Assembly: GCA_902801425.1 (NCBI GenBank)
Contig: CADCIQ010000027.1
Span: 1 to 39,743, forward strand
Source of the DNA: an uncultured Bacteroidales bacterium
Lineage (GTDB): Bacteria; Bacteroidota; Bacteroidia; Bacteroidales; Bacteroidaceae
Direction of reading: 5' to 3'
Length of the DNA: 39,743 bases
Shown here: positions 7,174 to 16,400 of the stretch, piece after piece
Layout: the number at the start of each line of letters is the position of its first letter
Position numbering within the stretch: the stretch's first letter is position 1
The notes under the pieces: generated by a model
What the model was told of the DNA's origin: nothing
Seen by the model: only the letters and a program-made list of their open reading frames with translations
Databases searched by the model: none
Program-made: the position numbers and the translations under genes

Positions 7174-8082
7174 TTATTCCGGATTATACCCGAAGCTATC
7201 CAGCTCCTTCTGGTTGCTTCTCCAGTCCTTATCTACTTTCACGAAGGTCTCGAGGAATACGTGTTTGTCGAAGAACTTTTCGAGTGCCTTGCGCGCCTCG
7301 GTGTTCACCTTCTTGATCGCAACACCCTGATGCCCGATGATAATTCCTTTCTGGGAATCTCTTTCCACATAGATCACGGCGCTGATATGGATTTGTTTGG
7401 CCGTTTCCTTGAATGCCTCGCATCTCACCTCTACTGAGTAAGGAATCTCCTTGTCATAGTAGAGCAGAATCTTCTCGCGGATGATTTCTGATACGAAGAA
7501 ACGTGCAGGCTTGTCGGTAAGCTGATCCTTCTCGAAGAATGCAGGTGATTCTGGAAGTAGTTCGTGAATGCGCTTGAGAAGAATATCTACACCGAACTTG
7601 TTCTTTGCAGAGATTGGAAGAATTTCTGCCTTAGGAAGCAAACCGTGCCAACGCTCAACAATCTCGCCTAATCTTTCTGTTGGATTCTTGCCGTCCTTGG
7701 CAAGTTCTGCCAAAGCATCCATCTTGTTGATGAGCAAGATGACAGGGATCGACATCTTTGCCACTTTGTCGAGGAAATCCTTATTCTTCTCCGGATCTTC
7801 TATTACATCGGTAACATAGAGCAAAACGTCTGCATCTGTAAGTGCAGACTCTGAGAAGGCGAGCATAGACTCCTGTAGTTTGTAGTTAGGCTTGAGTACG
7901 CCCGGAGTATCGGAGAATACGATCTGCATATCCTCTGTGTTCACAATACCCATTATGCGATGGCGTGTTGTCTGCGCCTTGAAGGTAGCGATACTAAGTC
8001 TTTCACCCACTAACTGATTCATCAGAGTGGATTTACCTACGTTTGGGTTGCCTACTATGTTTACAAATCCTGCTTTGTGCAT
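7174..8082 (-). CDS. era: Ribosome-associated GTPase Era
   Basis: Era binds 16S rRNA near the 3' end during 30S maturation. Visible are the G motifs [16 protein letters not shown], the switch region TTRH, DTPGV and NKMD, then a C-terminal KH domain (AVIYVERDSQKGIIIGHQGVAIKKV). I use the ATG at 8080-8082 (MHKAGFVNIVGNPNVGKS), which puts the P-loop at the usual place and gives 302 residues; a longer start at 8109 adds nine residues overlapping a hairpin and is unlikely. It belongs to the DUF177-rpmF-fabH-era-der group, but a hairpin and an inverted repeat lie between it and fabH. Confidence 0.96.
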   Translation of the reverse strand: MHKAGFVNIVGNPNVGKSTLMNQLVGERLSIATFKAQTTRHRIMGIVNTEDMQIVFSDTPGVLKPNYKLQESMLAFSESALTDADVLLYVTDVIEDPEKNKDFLDKVAKMSIPVILLINKMDALAELAKDGKNPTERLGEIVERWHGLLPKAEILPISAKNKFGVDILLKRIHELLPESPAFFEKDQLTDKPARFFVSEIIREKILLYYDKEIPYSVEVRCEAFKETAKQIHISAVIYVERDSQKGIIIGHQGVAIKKVNTEARKALEKFFDKHVFLETFVKVDKDWRSNQKELDSFGYNPE

Positions 8083-8099
8083 TATTAAAAAGCTGAAAA

Positions 8100-8138
8100 A
8101 CGCATCCATCAGCCTTGTGGTAAGAATAATGGATGCGT
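8100..8138 (-). terminator. Possible terminator or attenuator between fabH and era
   Basis: A perfect inverted repeat ACGCATCCAT (8100-8109) with ATGGATGCGT (8129-8138); on the minus strand it is followed by TTTTTCAGCTTTTT. It would partly uncouple era from fabH. Confidence 0.6.
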
Positions 8139-8149
8139 CTTGTATGTGT

Positions 8150-8262
8150 AAATGAAAAGTGAATAATTAAAAATGAAAAATACCTGTAACTATGTGCCCG
8201 TAGTATAGAGCATTCATTACTTTATTGTATTTTTCACTTTTTCACTTTTAATTTTTTCACTT
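8150..8262. repeat. TGAAAAA-armed intergenic inverted repeat (family C, copy 1)
   Basis: The left arm ends AAAAATGAAAAATAC (to 8183) and the right arm begins GTATTTTTCAC (8227). About 43 bases of unrelated core lie between. The arms are built from units of about 7 bases. Similar structures lie at 25166-25274 and 36085-36194. Confidence 0.75.
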
Positions 8263-8264
8263 GG

Positions 8265-9266
8265 TTATTGTGGATCGTAGCCCCACTTCAAGAATGAAGC
8301 TCCGTGAACGAAGCCTGCACCGAATGCTGTAAGGATGACGTTGTCGCCCTTCTTCAGCTTCTTCTCGAAGTCCCAGAGAGCCAGCGCGATACTTGCAGCA
8401 CTTGTGTTACCATAGCGCTCAATGTTGATCATCACCTTGTCCATAGGAATATCGAGGCGCTTTGTCACAGCCTCAATGATACGCAGATTTGCTTCGTGAG
8501 GTATAACCCAGTTTACGTCAGCCTCGGTAAGGTTGTTGCGCTGCATTATCTCCTTCACATCGTTTGACATGCTTGTTACAGCGTACTTATACACGGTTCT
8601 ACCTTCCTGATAGATGTAGTGCATACGATGATCCACAGTGTAGTGAGATGCAGGGCAAACTGAGCCACCAGCCTTCATGTGAAGGAATGGAAGTCCCTGA
8701 CCGTCTGTACGGAGGAATGAATCCTGGTAACCAACACCTTCCTCTGTTGTTGCCTCGATCATTACTGCAGCAGCGCCATCACCGAAGAGTACGCAGGTCT
8801 GACGATCCTGATAGTCAACCATTGATGACATCTTTTCGCTGGCAATAACCATAACCCTCTTGTAGCGGCCAGACTGCACGAATGTACAAGCCATATCTAC
8901 GGTGTAAAGGAAACCGCAGCAAGCACAGCTTACGTCGAAACCGTGAGCGTTCTTGATGCCGAGCTTACCTATTACGATAGAGGCATTTGAAGGGAAACGA
9001 TAGTCAGGTGTTGTTGTTGCAACGATGACGCAGTCGATAGTGTCAACGTCAACGCCAGTCTTCTGTATCAGCTGCTTAGCGGCCTTGCGAGCCATGTAAC
9101 TTGAGCCGAGACCCTCCTCTGTGAGGATGCGACGCTCTTTGATGCCTACGCGGGTCGTAATCCACTCGTCATTGGTGTCAACCATACGAGACAACTCCTC
9201 GTTGTTGAGGATGTAGTCAGGTACGTATCCACCAATACCAGTGATTACAGCATTGATTTTTTCCAT
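8265..9266 (-). CDS. fabH: 3-oxoacyl-ACP synthase III (FabH)
   Basis: A 333-residue FabH that condenses acetyl-CoA or a branched primer with malonyl-ACP to start fatty-acid synthesis. The catalytic triad is visible: Cys116 in DVSCACCGFLY, His257 in VIPHEANLRI and Asn287 in YGNTSAAS. The usual active-site stretch is DxSAACSGF; here SCACCGF has Cys instead of Ala and Ser beside the nucleophile, so the site contains three cysteines. The GxGAGFVHGA end is intact. Cotranscribed with rpmF, whose stop is 15 bases upstream of this start, as is usual in many bacteria. Confidence 0.96.
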   Translation of the reverse strand: MEKINAVITGIGGYVPDYILNNEELSRMVDTNDEWITTRVGIKERRILTEEGLGSSYMARKAAKQLIQKTGVDVDTIDCVIVATTTPDYRFPSNASIVIGKLGIKNAHGFDVSCACCGFLYTVDMACTFVQSGRYKRVMVIASEKMSSMVDYQDRQTCVLFGDGAAAVMIEATTEEGVGYQDSFLRTDGQGLPFLHMKAGGSVCPASHYTVDHRMHYIYQEGRTVYKYAVTSMSNDVKEIMQRNNLTEADVNWVIPHEANLRIIEAVTKRLDIPMDKVMINIERYGNTSAASIALALWDFEKKLKKGDNVILTAFGAGFVHGASFLKWGYDPQ

Positions 9267-9281
9267 TATATATTATGAAAG

Positions 9282-9473
9282 TTACTCAGCAACTTCTTCT
9301 TCCTTAACGATAGCAACCTTACCACGGTACATACCGCAGTTTGGGCATACTGTGTGGTAAACATAGTATGAGCCACAGTTTGGGCAAACTGCCAATGTAG
9401 GTGCTACTGCTCCGTCGTGAGTTCTACGCTTGAGTGTACGAGTCTTTGACTGTCTTCTTTTTGGATGTGCCAT
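9282..9473 (-). CDS. rpmF: Ribosomal protein bL32
   Basis: A 63-residue L32 with the MAHPKRRQSKTRTLKRRTH start and two CPNCG zinc-binding pairs (residues about 30-33 and 43-46), so it is the zinc-dependent form. The start codon lies inside the 3' end of the DUF177 gene (50-base overlap), which suggests translational coupling. Confidence 0.97.
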   Translation of the reverse strand: MAHPKRRQSKTRTLKRRTHDGAVAPTLAVCPNCGSYYVYHTVCPNCGMYRGKVAIVKEEEVAE

Positions 9474-9954
9474 TTTGTTTTAAAAAGTTTTCATCACCAC
9501 TTCGGGTGGCTGACAGCTCATTGAGCTTTTCTGTCATCGCAGCATTGCATTTACCAGGTGCATGTACGTGCTTAATGGGTACCGCCAGTGCTATTGATTC
9601 ATAGATGAGCCATGCGAGGTCGAGTATTCCTTCGTTCTCGTCCACTACAATGACTTCATCATCTTCACTGTCCTCAATGCCAAGTTTCACGGTGAACTTT
9701 AACTCCTGAGAAATGGGTTGTTCCATATCGTCAAGACATCTGTCACAGGTCACAATGACGAAACCTTCTGTCTTTATGCTAAGTGCAAAACTATCTGCTG
9801 TTTTCTGTAAAGATGCACAAACAGCAACCTTGCCACTCCTAATCTCTGCATCTTCAAGTGCTTCGAAATAGTCGTCGCAAAGTTCCCAATTACGCTCTAA
9901 TGAGCTGTCATTGAGTGATTTTAAGTCAATTTTTAAGGTCTCTAAACTAAACAT
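9424..9954 (-). CDS. DUF177 (YceD-type) protein, rpmF partner
   Basis: A 176-residue member of the DUF177/YceD family, which is nearly always encoded just before rpmF and is linked to 23S rRNA or ribosome assembly in other organisms. The CDRC motif (residues about 70-73, VTCDRCLDDM) and the C-terminal PGKCN element are typical. The last about 17 codons overlap the start of rpmF in another frame (…SKKKTVKDSYTQA), giving a basic tail. It is the first gene of the leftward operon and has a good promoter at 9962-9992. Confidence 0.9.
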   Translation of the reverse strand: MFSLETLKIDLKSLNDSSLERNWELCDDYFEALEDAEIRSGKVAVCASLQKTADSFALSIKTEGFVIVTCDRCLDDMEQPISQELKFTVKLGIEDSEDDEVIVVDENEGILDLAWLIYESIALAVPIKHVHAPGKCNAAMTEKLNELSATRSGDENFLKQNGTSKKKTVKDSYTQA

Positions 9955-9961
9955 TTGGCTG

Positions 9962-9992
9962 CAAAGGTACTAATAATTCCCGAATTGACAAA
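9962..9992 (-). promoter_or_regulatory. Bacteroidetes-type promoter of the DUF177-rpmF-fabH operon
   Basis: On the minus strand: TTTG (9989-9992), 19 bases, TACCTTTG (9962-9969). This fits the -33/-7 pattern of the phylum. The -7 box is only 7 bases before the ATG at 9954, so the leader is nearly absent. Confidence 0.75.
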
Positions 9993-10084
9993 GAAAAATG
10001 TGCAAAAACTTCTTTTCTAACCGCTATTTTCCTTTGTTTTATCTTTTTTAAGGTTTTTATTTACCCCCTTATTATATAAATATG

Positions 10085-10092
10085 TAATTTTG
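10085..10092 (+). promoter_or_regulatory. Candidate -7 element for the P-type ATPase gene
   Basis: TAATTTTG fits the TAnnTTTG box. No clear TTTG lies 19-21 bases upstream (TTAC at 10061), so the call is weak. Repeat B5 would lie in the untranslated leader. Confidence 0.4.
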
Positions 10093-10155
10093 CAGACGAA
10101 AATATAATTAACAATTAATAATTAACAGTTAATATGCCTTTCCCTGTGAATAAGG

Positions 10156-10208
10156 TAACTTTCCCCTCGCCCTTTCGGGAGAGGGTGCCCGTAGGACTGG
10201 TGAGGGGC
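10156..10208 (+). repeat. GC-rich hairpin repeat, family B (copy B5)
   Basis: Begins TAACTTTCCCCTCGCCC and ends TGAGGGGC. The second stem is GCCC-GTA-GGAC, with one mismatch, an intermediate between the GCCC/GGGC and GTCC/GGAC forms in other copies. It ends 10 bases before the ATPase start. Confidence 0.85.
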
Positions 10209-10218
10209 TTTCTTTCTT

Positions 10219-12951
10219 ATGCTCAATGAATCACAGGTCATCGCGTCTCGTGCAGAGCACGGTGCTAATATCCTTACGCCTCCAGAGAAGGAATCTCTTT
10301 GGAGGCAGTTTCTTCAGACTCTTACAGGTCCTTTAGGTCATCTCATCCCCGGATGGGAGAATGGAGATAGCCTTGTCTTCATCCTTGAGATTGCTGCTAT
10401 CCTCTCGGCATTTATCTCTTTTTCTGAATATTTCGGTTGGCTCGGACTTGAGGCTTCGTATGATGCCAAAGTGTTCTTCGAACCTGTCGGAATAATTGCA
10501 GCCATCGTTCTTGCCACAGGTATCTCGTTCTATTTCGAGGTAAAGGCAAACCGTGAGTTCGACCTTCTCAATCAGGTTAATGATGATGAGCCTGTCAAGG
10601 CTATTCGCTTGATAAAAGGAGGGGAGAAAGTCGTGTCTATACCCCGTCGTGATGTTGTTGTTGGCGATACCCTAATGCTCTCAACGGGAGAGGAGGTTCC
10701 TGCCGACTGCGAGCTTCTTGAGGCGACATCGCTTAGTATTGACGAATCAACTCTAACGGGTGAGCCTATATGTCACAAGACTATAAATCAGGCTGAGTTT
10801 GATACAAATGCAACCTTCCCTTCCAATCATGTTATGCGTGGCACAAAGGTTATGGAAGGCCATTGTGTATGTCGTGTCTTTGCCGTTGGCGATAAGACGG
10901 AGAACGGAAAGGTGTTTACGGCTGCTCAGATAACCGATAATGTCAAGACTCCGCTCGATGAGCAGTTCGACCGTCTTGGATTTGTTATCTCCGTAGCAAG
11001 CTATGTTATAGGTGCTCTTGTTTTCGTTGGGCGTATTATTGCATATTTCCACGCAGGAAATGCCTCATTCTCTGATCCGCAGTTTCTTCCATACGCTCTC
11101 CAGTCGTTGATGATAGCCGTAACCCTCGTGGTATGTGCCGTACCAGAAGGATTGCCTATGGCGGTTAGTCTTTCCCTCGCTCTCTCTATGCGTAGGATGC
11201 TCAAAACTAACAACTTGGTTCGTAAGATTCACGCTTGCGAGACTATGGGGGCAACTACCGTTATCTGTACCGACAAGACTGGCACCCTAACCCAGAACAA
11301 GATGCAGGTTTCTGAAATCTTCCCAGAGTTCGGGGAAGAAATGAAACTCAATATGGCAATCAATTCAACCGCCATCATAGGTGTTGATTCTGAGGGTAAC
11401 GAGACAATCCTTGGTAATCCAACTGAAGGTGCTCTTCTCTTGTATCTTCGTGATAAGGGTGTGGATTATGCCCAACTCCGTTCTAATGCAAAAGTTATAG
11501 AAGAAGTTCCTTTCTCTACGGAGAGAAAATATATGGCTACCACAATCTCTAATCCGTTATGCGTTAGCGGCTCCCTCCCTACGGGTGAGGGCGGGGGGAG
11601 AGGCCGTGTCTTAATAAAAGGTGCTCCTGAAATTGTGATGGATATGTGCACCTCCTTTGCCGTTCCTCGTCAGGAAATAGAGACTAAACTCCTTGAGTAT
11701 CAGTCGAAAGGTATGCGCACTCTTGGCTTCGCCATTTCTGAATCCCCCCTTTCGCCTTCCGGCTCCCTCCCTACGGGGGAGGGCGGGGGGAGAGGCCGTT
11801 TCCTCGGCATCGTCGCAATTTCAGATCCTGTTCGTTCTGATGTGCCTGCTGCTATTGAAGAATGTATTCGTGCAGGAATCCGTATCAATATAGTTACAGG
11901 CGATACTCCTGCAACTGCTAAGGAAATCGCTCGTCAGATTGGCTTAGAAAATCCAACTATCATCACAGGACCGGAATTTGCCGCTCTTTCAGATGAAGAA
12001 GTGAGGGATTTTTGTGCGCGTTCCGGCTCCCTCCCTACGGGGGAGGGCGGGGGGAGAGGCCGCTCGCTAATCATCTCCCGCGCTCGTCCTCTTGACAAGA
12101 AGCGTCTTGTTGAAACCCTTCAGGGTCTTGGCGATATAGTGGCGGTTACAGGCGATGGAACTAATGATGCTCCAGCCCTAAAGGCGGCTCATGTGGGTCT
12201 CTCTATGGGCGATGGAACATCCGTGGCAAAAGAGGCTTCGGATATAACCATTATTGATAACTCTTTCTCTTCCATTGGTAGGGCTGTGATGTGGGGACGC
12301 TCTCTTTATCAGAACATACAGAGGTTCATCCTTTTCCAGCTCACAGTCAATGTGGTAGCTTGCCTCATCGTACTTGCGGGTGCCTTTATGGGTACAGAGT
12401 CTCCGCTTACTGTTACCCAGATGTTGTGGGTTAATCTCATCATGGATACTTTCGCGGCTATGGCACTCGCCTCATTACCTCCTTCAAAAAGCGTGATGTA
12501 TGATAAACCACGTAATCGTCGTTCGTTTATCATAACCCGAAAAATGTTGGCATCTATCTTACTCACAGGCGGTTTCATGTTCGCCATCCTCTTCTGCTAT
12601 CTTAGAATGGGAACTCCTTCTTTGGTAGGTCTGTTGTTCCCTTCCGGCTCCCTCCCTACGGGGGAGGGCGGGGGGAGAGGCCTCGTTTTTTGCACCTTCG
12701 TCCTCTTCCAGTTCTGGAATCTCTTCAACGCGCGTGCTTTTTCTACGGGACATTCCGCTTTCCGACTAAAAGGATGCAAAGGATTCCTTGGAATTGCGGC
12801 AATTATCTTCCTTGGACAGATAGCAATCATGAACCTTGTGCCGGCATTCTTCAACGTAGAGCCTATCGGCATAATGGATTGGCTGATTATAATCATCGGA
12901 ACATCAGTTGTTTTGATAGCAGGAGAAATCATCCGTCTGTTCTCAAAGTGA
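10219..12951 (+). CDS. Calcium-type P-type ATPase with four in-frame repeat insertions
   Basis: A 910-residue P2-type (PMCA/SERCA-like) cation pump, probably exporting Ca2+. Visible are the actuator TGE (LTGEPICHK), the membrane-4 motif VPEGLPMAVSLSLALSMRRM, the phosphorylated Asp352 in CDKTGTLTQNKMQ, the nucleotide-domain KGAPE, and the hinge VTGDGTNDAPALKAAHVGLSMG, then four C-terminal membrane segments. The sequence [14 protein letters not shown] or a one-step variant appears four times, at residues about 450-463, 514-527, 601-615 and 808-822. Each is the translation of a 42-base family A repeat, always in the same orientation and frame. The first three interrupt surface parts of the nucleotide and phosphorylation domains, and the fourth interrupts a loop between membrane segments. 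All core motifs are intact, so the protein may still work, but activity is unproven. Confidence 0.93.
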   Translation: MLNESQVIASRAEHGANILTPPEKESLWRQFLQTLTGPLGHLIPGWENGDSLVFILEIAAILSAFISFSEYFGWLGLEASYDAKVFFEPVGIIAAIVLATGISFYFEVKANREFDLLNQVNDDEPVKAIRLIKGGEKVVSIPRRDVVVGDTLMLSTGEEVPADCELLEATSLSIDESTLTGEPICHKTINQAEFDTNATFPSNHVMRGTKVMEGHCVCRVFAVGDKTENGKVFTAAQITDNVKTPLDEQFDRLGFVISVASYVIGALVFVGRIIAYFHAGNASFSDPQFLPYALQSLMIAVTLVVCAVPEGLPMAVSLSLALSMRRMLKTNNLVRKIHACETMGATTVICTDKTGTLTQNKMQVSEIFPEFGEEMKLNMAINSTAIIGVDSEGNETILGNPTEGALLLYLRDKGVDYAQLRSNAKVIEEVPFSTERKYMATTISNPLCVSGSLPTGEGGGRGRVLIKGAPEIVMDMCTSFAVPRQEIETKLLEYQSKGMRTLGFAISESPLSPSGSLPTGEGGGRGRFLGIVAISDPVRSDVPAAIEECIRAGIRINIVTGDTPATAKEIARQIGLENPTIITGPEFAALSDEEVRDFCARSGSLPTGEGGGRGRSLIISRARPLDKKRLVETLQGLGDIVAVTGDGTNDAPALKAAHVGLSMGDGTSVAKEASDITIIDNSFSSIGRAVMWGRSLYQNIQRFILFQLTVNVVACLIVLAGAFMGTESPLTVTQMLWVNLIMDTFAAMALASLPPSKSVMYDKPRNRRSFIITRKMLASILLTGGFMFAILFCYLRMGTPSLVGLLFPSGSLPTGEGGGRGLVFCTFVLFQFWNLFNARAFSTGHSAFRLKGCKGFLGIAAIIFLGQIAIMNLVPAFFNVEPIGIMDWLIIIIGTSVVLIAGEIIRLFSK
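11568..11606 (+). repeat. Family A repeat inside the ATPase gene (A4)
   Basis: Encodes [14 protein letters not shown] just before VLIKGAPE. It has GGGTGAGGG where the other copies have GGGGGAGGG, leaving one stem mismatch. Confidence 0.9.
11758..11798 (+). repeat. Family A repeat inside the ATPase gene (A5)
   Basis: Encodes [15 protein letters not shown] between FAISESPLS and FLGIVAISDP, where homologous pumps have a short loop. Confidence 0.9.
12021..12062 (+). repeat. Family A repeat inside the ATPase gene (A6)
   Basis: Encodes [14 protein letters not shown] between VRDFCAR and SLIISRARPLDKKRL, just before the conserved ARP-x-DK element of the phosphorylation domain. Confidence 0.9.
12642..12682 (+). 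repeat. Family A repeat inside the ATPase gene (A7)
   Basis: Encodes [14 protein letters not shown] before LVFCTFVLFQFWNLFNARAF, in the loop ahead of a late membrane segment. The end reads GGCCTCG rather than GGCCG, so it is slightly worn. Confidence 0.9.
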
Positions 12952-12971
12952 GATAGGCGTGATTCCTGTTT

Positions 12972-13125
12972 GCCTTCGCTGTAGTTCCGTTGTAACTCCG
13001 CTCTTCCTCCGTACCAAAGTCGGTGCAAACTCGGTGCAAAGTCGGTGATAATACCATTCCGAATAGGAGTTTCACCGAGTTTGGTACGGAGGAACAAAGG
13101 AGGAATAGCGGAGGAACAAAGGAAA
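12972..13125. repeat. 11-bp-period palindromic repeat block (largest clear example)
   Basis: Fourteen successive 11-base units fit without a gap, such as TCCTCCGTACC, AAAGTCGGTGC, AAACTCGGTGC, AAAGTCGGTGA on the left and TTCACCGAGTT, TGGTACGGAGG, AACAAAGGAGG, AATAGCGGAGG on the right. TCCTCCGTACCAAAGTCGGTG (from 13005) is the complement of the stretch ending at 13093 at 20 of 21 positions. The block follows the ATPase stop by 20 bases and could act in termination as well. Confidence 0.8.
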
Positions 13126-13261
13126 AACAAAAAAAATATTGGTCGTGAAAAATGCGGATTTGTGTTATTGTGGTTGTTCATTTCTTCTGTTTTTTTAGAG
13201 TAAAAATACCATTTTCTCATGTTTTTGTGAAAAAATAAATGTTAAAATCAAGAAAAACGTA

Positions 13262-13290
13262 TTGTTTTGTCGGAAAAAATGTTAACTTTG
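13262..13290 (+). promoter_or_regulatory. Candidate promoter of the LamG protein gene
   Basis: TTG (13262-13264), 18 bases, TAACTTTG (13283-13290). Spacing is one base short of the usual range. A leader of about 120 bases follows, with a CTCCC/GGGAG hairpin near 13308-13323. Confidence 0.5.
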
Positions 13291-13415
13291 CCAACGAGAA
13301 ATACCGTCTCCCTATAAGGGAGTAGGAAATGCACAATAAAATTACACTTAATTATTAACCCCTCAGTACTTATTTCTTTCCATAGAATCAGACTGAACAA
13401 ATTTAGGAATAGAAT

Positions 13416-16400
13416 ATGAGAAACAATTGCAACAAAATCAGATTTGTTGCCCTCGTTATTTTCATGCTGATAGGCACGATGAATACGTGGGCACAGGAGG
13501 TTAGTCTCAGTAGTGACATGTTCCATGTTTGGAATTATTATGACAGAAAAAATGTTACTAAGACTAATGATAATCCGTATATTGTAAACAATATCGGTAA
13601 TGTGCTGAATAGGAATGAAGTGATTTACGGAGATCCATATATGCGGTCGCTTCAATATGCAGACCTTACCGATTATGATTGTATGCGTATAATAGGTGAT
13701 CCTAACAAGACTGTTAAGGTTCAGATCGTGTTTAATCGTAAGCAAGATTATGGTGATGATTGGGTAAATGAGACTTACACGATAGCTGCAAATGGATTTT
13801 TGGAAATAAACCTCCCTAAACTTCTTTCTGACTATGATTATTACCATCTCAACTGCATCAAGTTTACTAATGATCAGATGAATAATGGGGCGAAAATTCA
13901 AGAGATTAAGCTCAGTAAATATGAGAAAATTGAAATTGAGAAAGTAAAGTTGACTCGGGATATGTTCCATAAGTGGAATGGTGTAGGGGCAGATGCTTCT
14001 TATATTACTGATAATGATGGAGATGCAGTAAAACCAGGTGTGAGCTGGGATATGACACCAGGGCAAGGAGGTGTGATTGCTGGTACTGGAGAGGTAAAAA
14101 AGGACGTTTATGTCGATTTGATGGGATATTCTGCTATATACCTTGAAGGTACAAAGAATGCTTATATTCGTTTGGTTTTTAACAGATGGAGTGATGACGA
14201 TAATGATCTTGTCGCTATTGAGACTCGTTTTGATTCCAATGGCAAGTTGTTGATTGATTTGAAAAATCACCCTGATTTGAAAAACCAGAAATTCTGGCAT
14301 CTTAATGTAATAAAGTCTTCGTGGTATAATAGTAGTACTGGAACTATAACTGTTTCTAAAATCGAGCTTTGGAAATCATTGGAAGTTGGCTTCCCTGAGA
14401 AGAATGATGCTATAAATACACAATATTCATTAAGCTACGAGATAGGATATAACAGACAGCGTGAGTTTACTTTTGTGAATCATAGTGCCAATAGTAATAC
14501 CAATAATTATGGATGGGCATTATGGGCTACTAATCGTGAGCGTACAAATGACAAGAGAAAGGACTATTTCCTTATGAATCTGGCTCCTTCTATGCAGATG
14601 TATGATGAAGAATCAGGAGCATTGGCAGAACCAGAGGAAAGCTCTCTATATATAAAGAATGGTAATGACCTTGAGACTATGTCTGATGCACAGATGCAGC
14701 AGTTCCGTAATGATATGGCTAACGGCTGTTATGTAAGCGTAAGGGTGGCAAACTACGATGGTATCATTACTGTTTATTCTGTGATGAAGAAGAATGGTAG
14801 GGTATATGTGTATGCTACCAAGTACGACAAGTACAAAATAAATAATCTTACTAATGGTGCAATCAACGTGTTCTTCACGGTTGATCATGCTTTGCTGACT
14901 AATTTCAGGGCTAAGGATGCTGTATCTACAAGCAAGGTATCTGTAGGCGGAATTAATTATCCTGCAAAAACGGATGAGAGATTCAAGACTTGTAGTGTGG
15001 TTATTACTACTCTTGATGGTTATGTCCTTCCTTCTGGAACGGCAGTTGGTAAGGGTGATACCGTGACATATCACGCAATTCCTGGCAGAAAGTGGGAGTT
15101 CGTGAAATGGGGTGCTTCAAATGTAATAGAAAATCCTCGAAATATAGTACTTGCCGGTGCAGATATTAATCCTTATGCAAACTTCCAAAGACCGGCAAAC
15201 ATCGCTTTCTTTGATCCTGCTACTGATCGCGTGTTCTTCGAGGATTTCGAGCATCTTGATGAACCACGTGTAGCAAAAAGAGAGATAATAGATGACAAGG
15301 GTAATCTTATTAGGACTGATGTAGCAACGAATAGTGGTATAGAGATCGTAACTAAAGAAAGTGATATGGCAGCCTATGAGGCTACACCTGAGCGTGATAA
15401 TTATCATTATCAGGGTAAATATCTTAACTATGGTGGTAAAGGCCGTGTGCTTAACGATCCTGTATTCGGAAAGTATTATCAGAATCTTGCTGATGGCACA
15501 AATGAATATACCAAGAGTGTTGCAGAGAACTTCCTGCGTATAATCTTGACTGATGAACAAAGGGAAAAGATTGGAAGTGGTATTTGCCGTTATGATAATG
15601 TGTGGGATCATTGGAAAGATGAGCCGGACAGATCCGCTACGATAGGCTTCTGGGTAAATGCCAAGATAGCCAACAAGTATGAGTTGCCTCTTGAGCGTGG
15701 CTCTATGTTCTGTGTGTTCAGTAATGAGCGTTTCAGAAAGGCTGATGCTGGTATAGATGATGATTTCCAACACCCAAGATTTATGTTCGACCTTGCTTGT
15801 AACGGCACGACATATGCAAATATGCCGAATAACTTCAGCAGAACAGGTGATGATAATCAAGAGATACCAATGCAAAGGGAGAATTTCTTCTTCTATGGAG
15901 ATACTGTGCCTTTGACGAATACACCTACACCAAGCTTGTTCGGGGAGAAATTCTATAAGAATGCCCAGGATCAGACAACGAGCAAGTTCTATGATGACGA
16001 TGAGTGGCATTACGTTGCATACGTGGCAACTAATGGCTTGAAGACCGTTACCCTGTTCGTTGATGGTGAAGAGTGCGGTACAATGGATATGACTACGCTT
16101 GGCAAAGGATTGACGGACTTCGAGGAAGAAGGTGATTTCTCAGGTCGTACTTTCTACCTACGTAACATCGTACTGGGTGGTTTTACTCCTCATGGACTTT
16201 TCTTCCAGAAGCAGTATTATGAGGATGCCGCTCTTGCCTTCGATGATATTGCAATCTATTCAAGGGCTCTTAATGCCGATGAGATTTATGATATCATGGA
16301 GGCCAAGCAACTGAAGCGCGACGAGTGGCATTTCACCACTACTCTCAAGGCTGATGGAATGGCTGGAAAGAATCTTAGTAGGCTTGATGCTTCTACATGG

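Noticed and set aside
11568-12682. Four equal repeats in a row as a CRISPR-like array
   Set aside because: Spacings of about 150 to 580 bases are unequal, the intervening sequence is conserved ATPase coding sequence, and no cas gene is present.
13248-14300. A 350-codon minus-strand open frame opposite the LamG protein gene
   Set aside because: It is rich in Ile, Thr and His as expected from an antisense frame of an AT-rich gene, has no domain pattern, and overlaps a gene with a signal peptide and recognisable domains.
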